Assembly (NCBI GenBank): GCA_016218725.1
Contig: JACRDB010000063.1
Location: 62,001-126,000 of the forward strand
Direction: 5' to 3'
Length of the DNA stretch: 64,000 bases
From: Deltaproteobacteria bacterium
GTDB lineage: Bacteria; Myxococcota_A; Polyangia; Polyangiales; Ga0077539
Shown here: positions 34,447-42,197 of the stretch, piece after piece
Numbering within the stretch: the stretch's first letter is position 1
How the letters are laid out: every line of letters starts with the position of its first letter
Program-made: the position numbers and the translations under genes
The notes under the pieces: generated by a model
The model's database searches: none
What the model saw: the letters and a program-made list of their open reading frames with translations, nothing else
What the model was told of the DNA's origin: nothing

Positions 34447-34997
34447 GCGCCGCGCCGGCCCTCCCGCGGCGCGGGGCCGTGCCCGACGCGGTCCTCGGGA
34501 TGGCGCTCTTCCTCTTCACCGAGGTGATGCTCTTCGCGGGGCTCCTCAGCGCGTACCTGGTGCTCCGGGGCAAGGTGGCCACCTGGCCCCCGCCGGGGCA
34601 GCCCCGGCTCCCCGTGCTGGTCACCCTGGGCAACACCCTGGTGCTCCTGGCGAGCGGCTACGTCGCGCGGCGCGCGCGCCGGGAGCCCTCCCCCGCCCGC
34701 TGGCTCCGGGGCGCCCTCGCCCTGGGGGGCCTGTTCCTCGCGGTGCAGGGCGCCGAGTGGCTGGGCCTCGTCGCCCACGGCCTGGACGCGCGGACGAGCC
34801 TCTACGCCAGCACGTTCTACGTCCTGGTCGGCGCCCACGCGGCGCACGTCACCGCCGCCGTGGCGGCGCTTGCCTGGGGCGCCCGGGCCCTGGAGCGCGG
34901 GCGCCTGAGCCGCGGCGCCCTGGAGGCCCTGGTGCTCTACTGGACCTTCTGCGTGGCCGTCTGGCCGCCGCTCTACGCGCTGGTGTACCTGTGGTAG
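34443..34997 (+). CDS. second cytochrome c oxidase subunit III-family protein
   Basis: 184 residues from a GTG overlapping the previous stop. It has five or so membrane helices and the subunit III features FLFTEVMLFAGLLSAYLVLR, LFLAVQGAEWLGL, STFYVLVGAHAAHVTAA and LYWTFCVAVWPPLYALVYLW. It is distinct from coxC in the same operon: the HFVDIVW of the usual protein is here TFCVAVW, so the conserved His-x-x-Asp is lost. It may replace or pair with coxC in a variant complex. Confidence 0.85.
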   Translation: MSAAPALPRRGAVPDAVLGMALFLFTEVMLFAGLLSAYLVLRGKVATWPPPGQPRLPVLVTLGNTLVLLASGYVARRARREPSPARWLRGALALGGLFLAVQGAEWLGLVAHGLDARTSLYASTFYVLVGAHAAHVTAAVAALAWGARALERGRLSRGALEALVLYWTFCVAVWPPLYALVYLW

Positions 34998-35215
34998 CGC
35001 CGCGCGCCCGGTCGCTGGTCGCCGCCGCCGCCGTGACCCTGGCGCCCGCGCTGTGCGCGGCATGCCCGTACTGCGCGGGCTCGCGCGACAACCAGCCCAT
35101 GTACCTCGTCGCCACGGCGCTGCTCCTCGGCACCCCCGTGGCCCTGGTCCTGGGCCTGCTGCGCTGGCTCCGCGGCTATGCTCCGAGCCCCTCCCCCCGC
35201 CGCGCGGCGCGGTAG
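34991..35215 (+). CDS. small exported CPYC membrane protein in the cox operon
   Basis: 74 residues from a GTG inside the end of the previous gene. A first hydrophobic segment ends in CAACPYCAGSRDN; a second membrane segment (about 38-57) and a short basic tail follow. Not recognised as a family. The CPYC motif near the outer face of the membrane could hold copper or act as a thiol pair, which would suit oxidase assembly, but this rests on position alone. Too short for many gene finders. Confidence 0.6.
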   Translation: MVAPRARSLVAAAAVTLAPALCAACPYCAGSRDNQPMYLVATALLLGTPVALVLGLLRWLRGYAPSPSPRRAAR

Positions 35216-35298
35216 CCTCGGGGTCCGGGCCCGAGCCTTGCAGTGTTCACGGCGCCGCGGCGGCGGCGGACCGCCGCGCGGAGGAGTTGAAGGTGACG

Positions 35299-35667
35299 AT
35301 GCGAACGACGGTGGTGTGTGCGACGCTGATTCTCATGGCGCTTGGGTGCAACCGCTCTTCGAGCGGCTCGGGAGCCTCGGGAGGCGGCGCCGCGGAGGCA
35401 CAACAGATCTTCACGTCCCGCTGCGCGACCTGCCACGGCCAGGAGGGCACCGGGGACGGCCCCGCCGGGGCGGCGCTGACGCCTCGCCCGAGGAACTTCC
35501 ACGACGGAGCGTGGCAGGCGTCGGTCACCGACGACCAGATCGACCGGGTGATCCGGGAGGGCGGCGCGGCCATCGGGAAGAGCCCGCTCATGCCCCCGAA
35601 CCCCGACCTGGCGTCCCGGCCCGAGGTGGTGGTGGCGCTCCGCCAGCGCGTGCGCGCCTACCGCTAG
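35299..35667 (+). CDS. c-type cytochrome lipoprotein
   Basis: 122 residues. Lipobox LMALGCNRS, a short Ser/Gly linker, then a single class I cytochrome c domain with heme motif CATCH and a probable axial Met in KSPLMPP near the end. Start ATG 35299 is preceded by GAGGAG and AAGG. Membrane-anchored electron donor for the oxidase or a shuttle to it. It is the last gene of the cox unit, 83 bases after the CPYC gene, and converges with the TrkA gene. Confidence 0.88.
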   Translation: MRTTVVCATLILMALGCNRSSSGSGASGGGAAEAQQIFTSRCATCHGQEGTGDGPAGAALTPRPRNFHDGAWQASVTDDQIDRVIREGGAAIGKSPLMPPNPDLASRPEVVVALRQRVRAYR

Positions 35668-35668
35668 A

Positions 35669-35718
35669 GCGCGCAACGGCTGCGCGCAGCGCGTTCACCG
35701 CGCGCAGCGGCTGCGCGC
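35669..35718. repeat. two tandem 19-bp palindromes between convergent genes
   Basis: GCGCGCARCGGCTGCGCGC at 35669-35687 and 35700-35718, 31 bases apart with one mismatch. The second copy is a 9+1+9 palindrome. The array fills the gap between the cytochrome and TrkA stops and is likely to act as a bidirectional transcription end. Confidence 0.6.
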
Positions 35719-35720
35719 CC

Positions 35721-37322
35721 CTAGGCGCGGTGCGCCCCCGCGTCCAGGCGGTGCGCGGCGTCGTGCCAGAGGAGGCAGAGCTCCTCGGGGACGAGCACCC
35801 CGGGCTCCGCGAGGGTCTCCAGGGGCACGCACGCGTCCCCCATGCGACGGCGCTCCTCGGCCGAGAGCCTGCCCAGGTAGAACAAGTGGTCCAGCGCGCG
35901 GGTACGGTTGAAGTCCAGGTCCACGCAGCCCAGGAGGCGAGACTCCTGCAGGAGCAGCGGCAGCGCCGCGCGGAAGAGCCTCGTGAGGCTCAGGACGGCG
36001 ATGCCCTGGGCGTCCAGGCCGCGGTCCAGGTCTAGCCCCGCGTCGCGGTCGAACATCCGGGCCACGGTGCGCAGGCCCTGGCGGCGCAGGTCCGCGGCCA
36101 CCCGGAGGTTCTGCCGGTCGTTGTCCGTGCAGAGCAGCACCGCCGTGGGCTCGAAGGCCGCGATCTGCGCGCGGAGCGACGCCTCGGCGCTGTCACCGAC
36201 GGCGTAGGCGACGCGCTCGCGCCAGGGCTCCGGGAGCTGCCTCACCACCGCCTCGCAGGCGTCCGCGGCGCGGTCCAGGAGGAGGAACGAGGGCCGCGGC
36301 GAGGCGTGGGCCTGGAGCTCCTCCAGCACGCTCCGGCCGAAGCGCCCGAGCCCCACCACCACGAAGCGCTCGGGGCGCTCGCCGTCCGCGGGGCGGAGCC
36401 TGAGGAGGCGCCCGAGGCGGGCGCGGTCCTCGGCGAGGCGCTGGGCGCGCTTGACGGGCTCCTGGGCGCCGTCGCCAGCGCGGTCCGTGACGCGGGCGAG
36501 CACCAGGTCCGTGCCCGGGACGCGCATGCGAGAGACCAGCCCGTCCCGGAGGAGCTCGGCCACCAGGGCCCGCGCGGCGATGCGGTAGCTGTTGAAGGGC
36601 ACGATGGGGCTCCCCTGGCCCACGGCCCGGAGCTGCGGGTCCAGGGCCTCGATGAGCGCGGCGTCGTAGACGTGCGTGAACACCTTCACCGGGTGTGACG
36701 CCCCGTGGGCGATGCGTCGCACGAGGAACGCCGCCTCCAGGTTGACCATGTCCTCCTTGGCCGTGAGGAACACCGCGGAGGCGTGGTGCACCCTCGCCCT
36801 TCGGAGCGTCTCCGGGCTGGTCATGTCGCCCACCAGCACCATCCCCGCGCCGCGGGCCCGGAGCTCGTCCACGGAGCGCGCGTCGCCCTGGCACTCCAGG
36901 CCCACCACGAGCTGCCGGGCCTCGTCGAGGGAGCGCGCGATGGCGCTGCCGAGGTTCCCGAGGCCCCCCACCACCACGTGCCCCCGGAGGCTCCCCACGA
37001 AGAGGTGCCCCCGCTCCTCCAGGATGCGCGCGAAGGCCTCGAAGAGCGCCGAGGCCGAGACGAAGGGCGCCAGGTGGTACACCACCCGGAGCACCCTCCC
37101 GGCGGGGTACCCCAGGCGGTTGCCCGCGAAGAAGAAGAGCCCGAGCACGCTGTAGAACGCCTCGTCCCAGGTGGACGCGGGGCGCAGCATCGCGGCCTCG
37201 CGGTGCCACGCCCAGGTGCCCGTCAACAGCGTGGCCCCGCCCAGGAGCCCGAGGGTGAGCGAAGCCCGGGAGCGCACCGCGCGCAGCGAGGCCAGCGCGG
37301 CGCGCAGGAGCTGTACCCTCAT
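35721..37322 (-). CDS. TrkA-type (dual RCK) membrane protein, channel-like
   Basis: 533 residues from ATG 37322. Two membrane segments (about 20-37 and 79-100) flank a hydrophobic loop (53-72: FYSVLGLFFFAGNRLGYP) where a potassium channel would have its pore. The filter TVGYG is not present. Two cytosolic TrkA-N/RCK Rossmann domains follow, with VVVGGLGNLGSAIA at about 117 and VVVGLGRFGRSVL at about 325. Overall plan resembles prokaryotic ligand-gated K+ channels and Castor/Pollux types. Ion selectivity cannot be claimed. msrB starts upstream on the same strand, 19 bases away. Confidence 0.75.
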   Translation of the reverse strand: MRVQLLRAALASLRAVRSRASLTLGLLGGATLLTGTWAWHREAAMLRPASTWDEAFYSVLGLFFFAGNRLGYPAGRVLRVVYHLAPFVSASALFEAFARILEERGHLFVGSLRGHVVVGGLGNLGSAIARSLDEARQLVVGLECQGDARSVDELRARGAGMVLVGDMTSPETLRRARVHHASAVFLTAKEDMVNLEAAFLVRRIAHGASHPVKVFTHVYDAALIEALDPQLRAVGQGSPIVPFNSYRIAARALVAELLRDGLVSRMRVPGTDLVLARVTDRAGDGAQEPVKRAQRLAEDRARLGRLLRLRPADGERPERFVVVGLGRFGRSVLEELQAHASPRPSFLLLDRAADACEAVVRQLPEPWRERVAYAVGDSAEASLRAQIAAFEPTAVLLCTDNDRQNLRVAADLRRQGLRTVARMFDRDAGLDLDRGLDAQGIAVLSLTRLFRAALPLLLQESRLLGCVDLDFNRTRALDHLFYLGRLSAEERRRMGDACVPLETLAEPGVLVPEELCLLWHDAAHRLDAGAHRA

Positions 37323-37341
37323 GGCGTCCCCAGGCGCTCGC

Positions 37342-37764
37342 TCAACCCTGGAGGAGCTCCAGGGGCTCGCCCTCGGGCACGTGCCGGAGGGACACCGAGT
37401 TGATGCAGTACCGCAGGCCCGTCGGGGGCGGGCCGTCCGGGAAGACATGCCCGAGGTGCCCGTCGCAGCGCCCGCAGCGCACCTCCGTGCGCTCCATCCC
37501 GTGCGAGCGGTCCGTCACCTCGCAGAGCGCGTCCGCGGCCACCGGCCGCTGGAACGAGGGCCAGCCGGTGCCGCTGTCGAATTTCTCCCCGGAGCGGAAC
37601 AAGGGGTTTCCGCAGCCCGCGCATACGTACGTCCCCGGCGCCTTCGTCGCCACGAAGCACCCGAGCCAGGGCCTCTCGGTCCCGTGACCCCGGAGCACCG
37701 CGAAGGCCTCCGGCGAGAGCCTCTCCCTCCACACGTCCTCCGACAGCTTCAGCTTGTTCACCAT
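37342..37764 (-). CDS. msrB: peptide-methionine (R)-S-oxide reductase MsrB
   Basis: 140 residues. ATG 37764 is chosen because GGGAG lies 8 bases upstream; the upstream in-frame GTG has none. Reduces methionine-R-sulfoxide in proteins. Catalytic Cys120 in [10 protein letters not shown]; zinc ligands Cys48, Cys51, Cys97 and Cys100 in CAGC and CGRC; GTGWPSF and [10 protein letters not shown] are standard. Cytoplasmic, no signal. Followed by the TrkA gene. Confidence 0.95.
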   Translation of the reverse strand: MVNKLKLSEDVWRERLSPEAFAVLRGHGTERPWLGCFVATKAPGTYVCAGCGNPLFRSGEKFDSGTGWPSFQRPVAADALCEVTDRSHGMERTEVRCGRCDGHLGHVFPDGPPPTGLRYCINSVSLRHVPEGEPLELLQG

Positions 37765-37835
37765 GCTGGTCACTCCCTTGGCAGGTCCGCTGCATCGCTA
37801 CGACGCCCGAGCCCGACGGTCACGGTCCAACAGTC

Positions 37836-39188
37836 TCACTGCGAGAGCCACCGCGGCAGGAGGAGCACCACGGACAACACCAGCACCAGCGCCGCCAGGA
37901 GCACCCACCACGGGGAAGGGCCCCAGGGAGCCTCCCTGGACGATGTAGGCGCGACTATTGTTTCAACGACTTGTAGGGTATTGTCGGGAATTGTAGGCAC
38001 TGTAGGTCTGGGCGCTTCGGCCTCGGCCGCGGAGGCTTCGGGCTCCGGGACGAGCTCCAGCCGGGGCTTTGGGCGGAGCGAGGGGGCCTTCGGGGGCGCG
38101 GGCCAGGAGTTCTGCACCACCGGCGCTTCGGAGGCGCGCTGGAGGGCCCCTTCGGAGAAGAGCACCTCCACGTCCGTGGCGGGGCCGGCGTCCGCGTCGG
38201 GGTGGAGGCTCGGGCGCTCCTCCCGGGGGCCGAGCACGCCCTCCACGAAGGCGGCCACCTCGACGTGGTCGGCGAGGCCCCCGAGGCGCTCGGCGGCGCG
38301 CTCCAGGGCCTCACGGAACTCCCTCGCGGTGGCGTGGCGCGCGTCGGGGTCGCGCTCCAGGGAGCCCAGCACGGCGAGCTCCACGCCCTCGTCAACGCCC
38401 GCGCGCACCTCCCTCAAGGCGGGGATGGGCAGGTGCAGGAGCTTCTTGAGCACGGTCTCCTCGTCGCCGCGGAAGAGCCTGCGGCCGGTGAGCACCTCCC
38501 ACGCGATGATCCCCGCGGCGAAGACGTCCGCCCGGCGGTCCGGAGGCCGCTCGCTGGTCTTCGCCTGCTCCGGGGCCATGTACCGGAGCTTGCCGCGCAC
38601 CAGGCCCTCGCGCGTCACCGCCAGCCTCCCGCGGGAGCGGGCGATGCCAAAGTCCGTCACCTGCGTGACCCCGTCGCGCCCCAGGAGCACGTTCTGCGGC
38701 GAGACGTCCCGGTGCACCAGCTCCAGGAGCTCGCCGCGGTCGTCGCACAGCTCGTGGGCCGCGTGGAGGCCGTCCAGGAGGTCGCACAGCACCCGCAGGG
38801 CCACCCGGGCGGGGATCCTCCCAGCGGCGGTGCCCGGGAGCTGCATGAAGCGCCGGAGCTGGTCGCCGTCCACGTACTCCATCACGATGCACGGCACGCC
38901 AGCGTCGCCCAGGTCCTCGATGCCCAGCGTGGGCACCACGTTCCGGTGGTGGATACGGGCCGCCACCCGGGCCTCGTCGGCGAACATCTTCACGAAGTTC
39001 TCGTCCCGGCACAGGTGGGGATGGATGCGCTTGAGGGCCAGGAGCCTCCCGGGCTCCTCGGGGCGCCGGGCGAGGTACACCGCCGCCATGCCTCCGGCGG
39101 CCACCAGCCCCAGGACCTCGTAGGGCCCCACGTTGGAGCCCGGACCGAAGCCCCGGGAGTCCTCCGGCGGTGGGGGGGCGACGCTCAC
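37836..39188 (-). CDS. Hanks-type Ser/Thr protein kinase with C-terminal membrane anchor
   Basis: 450 residues from GTG 39188, which has GAGG five bases upstream. The frame stays open to ATG 39305, only 18 bases from the divergent tldD start, and that leader looks non-coding, so the shorter form is preferred. Kinase domain: AAGGMAAVYLA loop, LALKRIH with Lys53, HRDVSPQN, DFGIARS and YMAPEQ, all intact. A Pro/Ala-rich linker follows, then a C-terminal TM of about 20 residues (WWVLLAALVLVLSVVLLL). The linker DNA holds four decamer repeats (37972-38007). Likely signalling partner unknown. Confidence 0.88.
   Translation of the reverse strand: MSVAPPPPEDSRGFGPGSNVGPYEVLGLVAAGGMAAVYLARRPEEPGRLLALKRIHPHLCRDENFVKMFADEARVAARIHHRNVVPTLGIEDLGDAGVPCIVMEYVDGDQLRRFMQLPGTAAGRIPARVALRVLCDLLDGLHAAHELCDDRGELLELVHRDVSPQNVLLGRDGVTQVTDFGIARSRGRLAVTREGLVRGKLRYMAPEQAKTSERPPDRRADVFAAGIIAWEVLTGRRLFRGDEETVLKKLLHLPIPALREVRAGVDEGVELAVLGSLERDPDARHATAREFREALERAAERLGGLADHVEVAAFVEGVLGPREERPSLHPDADAGPATDVEVLFSEGALQRASEAPVVQNSWPAPPKAPSLRPKPRLELVPEPEASAAEAEAPRPTVPTIPDNTLQVVETIVAPTSSREAPWGPSPWWVLLAALVLVLSVVLLLPRWLSQ
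37972..38007. repeat. TGTAGG decamer repeats inside the kinase gene
   Basis: Four copies of a TTGTAGGGNN-like unit start at 37972, 37982, 37992 and 38001 (spacing 10, 10, 9), all reading on the plus strand. They form an AT-richer patch in a very GC-rich gene and encode part of a linker. The first two units share 18 bases with 46072-46089. Confidence 0.6.
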
Positions 39189-39323
39189 CCACGCCTCGGA
39201 GCGTCCTTCCGGCTCGTGCTGCACGCCCCGAGTGCTCGCGCGATCCCCGCCGAAGGTCAACCCCCGCGGAGGCTCCGCCGCGGCGCTTGCGTTCCGTGCG
39301 CCCATCCCGCAGAAACCGGTTCC

Positions 39324-40862
39324 ATGCCCGACCAGCCCATCCCCCGCGACGAGGGCCCCGTCCGGGACGCCCTCACCGCCGCGCTCGCCCGCGCCCGCGC
39401 CCGCGTACCCTACGCCGACGCCCTCTATGAGCGCGTCTCCAAGGCCGAGGTGAATCTCCTGGACTCGGGCCAGGTGCTCCTCAAGCCCGGCTCCGTCCAG
39501 GGGGCCCTGCAGCTCCGCCTGGTGGGCTCCGAGGGGCGACACCTGTCCGTGAAGTGCGGCGCCCTGGACCGCGAGCGCCTGGAGGCCCTGGTAGACCGGG
39601 CGGTGGAGATGCTCGCGCTGGAGCCCGCGGACCCGAGCTATGGCCTGGCCCCGATCCCGAACCCCTCGCGGCAACGGTACGGCGTCGCGGCCGACCCTGA
39701 TCCGCGAGACCTGAACCCCGCCGAGGCCCTGGAGGGCCTGGTCTCCGGGGTGCGGTCCCTGGGCCGCAGGGTGAGCGGAGCGCACCCCTCGGGGGACACC
39801 ACCGTGGTCCCGGAGCTGTGGGCCTGGTGGCAGGTGGAGGACAAATGGGTGGCGGACACCGACGGGGTGTTCAAATCCCAGACCATGCCCGTGGTGTTCC
39901 TGCAGGCGACCTTCCAGGCCCGCCGTGGAGCGCGCTCGGCGAGGGTGCGCGAGCGCCTCGGGGGGCCCGGAGGCATCGCGTCGCTGTGGGACCCCGCCCG
40001 AGGGCTCACGGCCAGCGCCGAGGCATCGCTCACCGAGGCCGCCCTGCGCGCCGTGGGGCTCCTCGAGGCGCGCTCCCTCGGCCCCGAGGAGCTCGCGCGC
40101 GTCACGCATTTCGTGCTCCACAAGTCTGCGCTTGTGTTTATTCACGAGGGCCTCGGGCACCCGATCGAGGCGGACATCGCGAGGGCGGGCGCCTCGGCGA
40201 TCGTGAAGGCCGACGGAGCGCCCGCGGTGGACCCCCTGGGGTCCGAGGTGGTCCGCATCGTGGACGGGCCCGGGAGAAACCCCCTGGAGGGTGATCGCTG
40301 GGCCTCGGGCTTTGGCACGGAGTACCTGGACGACGAGGGGGTGGAGGTGGAGCCCACGGTGCTGGTGGACCAGGGGCGCATCGTGGGGATGATGCACAGC
40401 CGGGAGACGGCCCACGCCTTCGGGGTGCGGCCGACGGGCAACGGCTTCTCGGAGCTCGGGGACCGGAGGATCGTACGGATGCGCAACACGGTGCTGGTCC
40501 CGAGGCCGGGGCCCTGGTGGGTGTCCTCGCTGGCGGAGCTCGTGAGGGACGTTCCCTTCGGGGTGGTGCTCCACGGCTCCATGGGCGGTGCCGTGGCCCG
40601 GGACGGGATGAGCAGCTCGACGCAATACGGCTTCCTGGTGCGCGACGGAGCGGTCACCGACGAGCTGGTGCTCCCGGGGAACTTCTCCGCGCGGACCGCG
40701 GACTGCCTACGCACCGTCGAGGGCTACGCGGGCGAGGTGGACTCCCACGGCCTGGGCTTCTGCGGGAAGAATGGCCAGACCCGGAGGGTGTCCGAGGGCG
40801 GCCCGGACTACGTGAAGCTCGCGGCGTCCCCGGCCGTCAGGCTCACCTTCGAGGAGGCGTAG
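39324..40862 (+). CDS. tldD: TldD-family metalloprotease
   Basis: 512 residues. The zinc protease motif is intact: HEGLGHPIEAD gives His274, Glu275 and His279. The C-terminal Gly-rich segments typical of TldD/PmbA (MRNTVLVPRPG, HGSMGGAVARDGM and FCGKNGQ) are visible. TldD pairs with TldE (PmbA) to degrade unfolded peptides and to mature some RiPPs, such as microcin B17. The stop is two bases from the next start, so it forms a unit with tldE. No RiPP precursor was recognised nearby. Confidence 0.9.
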   Translation: MPDQPIPRDEGPVRDALTAALARARARVPYADALYERVSKAEVNLLDSGQVLLKPGSVQGALQLRLVGSEGRHLSVKCGALDRERLEALVDRAVEMLALEPADPSYGLAPIPNPSRQRYGVAADPDPRDLNPAEALEGLVSGVRSLGRRVSGAHPSGDTTVVPELWAWWQVEDKWVADTDGVFKSQTMPVVFLQATFQARRGARSARVRERLGGPGGIASLWDPARGLTASAEASLTEAALRAVGLLEARSLGPEELARVTHFVLHKSALVFIHEGLGHPIEADIARAGASAIVKADGAPAVDPLGSEVVRIVDGPGRNPLEGDRWASGFGTEYLDDEGVEVEPTVLVDQGRIVGMMHSRETAHAFGVRPTGNGFSELGDRRIVRMRNTVLVPRPGPWWVSSLAELVRDVPFGVVLHGSMGGAVARDGMSSSTQYGFLVRDGAVTDELVLPGNFSARTADCLRTVEGYAGEVDSHGLGFCGKNGQTRRVSEGGPDYVKLAASPAVRLTFEEA

Positions 40863-40864
40863 CC

Positions 40865-42196
40865 GTGGACCCCTTGAGCCTCGCAGAGGCCGTGCGGGAC
40901 GCCGTCTACGGCGCCGTGGACAGCGTCGAGGTGCTGGTGGAGCGCGCCGACCAGGCGGGCTATATGAGCGAGAATGGCCCCTGGATCCCGACCCTGGAGG
41001 GTGACCTCTGGAGGGTGGCTCTACGGGGCCTGAAGGGCGGGCGCCTGGCCGTGGCGTCGAGCTCCGTGCCGGACCCGGGGCTCTGCGCCGCGGCGCTCCT
41101 GCGCGCGCTGCCCTGCGCGCAGCCGAGCCCCCTCGGGGCCTTCGAGGCCGTGCGCCCGGTGGACGATGACCGGCGCGGCGAGGACCCCTCGGTGAGCGCC
41201 CTGGTGGACCGCCCGTCGGCGCTCCGGGCCCTGGCCGAGGCGCTCCGGGCGCGCACCCTGGAGGCCCGAGGGGGCCTCGCGGTGAGCGCCCTGGAGACCT
41301 CCGTGGGCGCCTGGAGGCGCGAGCGGGTGGTGCTCACGGAGGCAGGCGCCGCGCGCTCCAGGGCCTCGGGGCTCTACGCGGGCGTGCAGATCAACGGCGA
41401 CTGGGGCGAGGACCGGGCCTGGACCGCGATGCCCTTGGAGGAGAGCGTGACCGCGCTGGGGGCGCGCTATGTGGCGTCCCTGCCCGCGCGGGAGGTCACG
41501 CCAGAAGCGTTCCTCGGCGGCGCCCGGGAGGTGCCCGTGGAGCTCTCCCCGAGGCTCCTGGAGGCGCTCCTCCGCCGGCTCTGGACCGAGCGCCTGGGCC
41601 TGGACCGCGCCCTGGCCGGCCACCCCGTCTTCGCCGTCGGCGAGCGCGCGGCCGACGAGGGCGTGACGCTGGTGGACGACCCCGGGGCCCGGGGGTCCTT
41701 CAAGGGCGCCCCCACGGACGACGAGGGCGTCCAGACCGGCGCCCGCGCGGTGCTCTCCGAGGGCGTGGTGCGCGCGCTGCTCTCGGACCGCCGGAGCGCT
41801 GCCGAGGCCGGCACCGTGAGCACGGGCAACGGGTTCCGGGTGCCGTTCATCTCCGAGGACCGCGCCGACGCGCCGGTGAGGGTGGCCCTCGGGCACCTCT
41901 CCATGACGCCCGGCGCCACCCCGCGCGAGGCCCTGGTCCGAGGGCGCGCGCTCCGGGTGCCAGCGCTCCTCGGGCTGCACTCGGCCAACCGCGCGACGGG
42001 GGCGTTCAACAGCCCCATCATCGGCGGCCTCGCCCTGGAGGACGGGCGGCCCGTGGCGAGGCTCCAGCCCGGGGCCTGGAGCCTCCAGGGCAACGCCTTC
42101 GGGCTCCTCCGGGGCCTCCTCGGGCGCTCCTCGGAGCGGGAGCACACCGGCTCCGCGGAGCTCCCTTGGGTGGTGGCGCCCCTGCGGGCGGGCTGA
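40865..42196 (+). CDS. pmbA: TldE/PmbA-family protein
   Basis: 443 residues from a GTG. Companion subunit of TldD without its own zinc motif. The TldD/PmbA fold is shown by LYAGVQINGDWGEDRAW, the central DDPGARGSFKGAPTDDEGV block (a TldE hallmark around its FDxEGV) and STGNGFRVPF, near the end NSPIIGGLALEDG. It is translationally coupled to tldD and is followed after one base by the kinase gene. Confidence 0.88.
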   Translation: MDPLSLAEAVRDAVYGAVDSVEVLVERADQAGYMSENGPWIPTLEGDLWRVALRGLKGGRLAVASSSVPDPGLCAAALLRALPCAQPSPLGAFEAVRPVDDDRRGEDPSVSALVDRPSALRALAEALRARTLEARGGLAVSALETSVGAWRRERVVLTEAGAARSRASGLYAGVQINGDWGEDRAWTAMPLEESVTALGARYVASLPAREVTPEAFLGGAREVPVELSPRLLEALLRRLWTERLGLDRALAGHPVFAVGERAADEGVTLVDDPGARGSFKGAPTDDEGVQTGARAVLSEGVVRALLSDRRSAAEAGTVSTGNGFRVPFISEDRADAPVRVALGHLSMTPGATPREALVRGRALRVPALLGLHSANRATGAFNSPIIGGLALEDGRPVARLQPGAWSLQGNAFGLLRGLLGRSSEREHTGSAELPWVVAPLRAG

Positions 42197-42197
42197 C

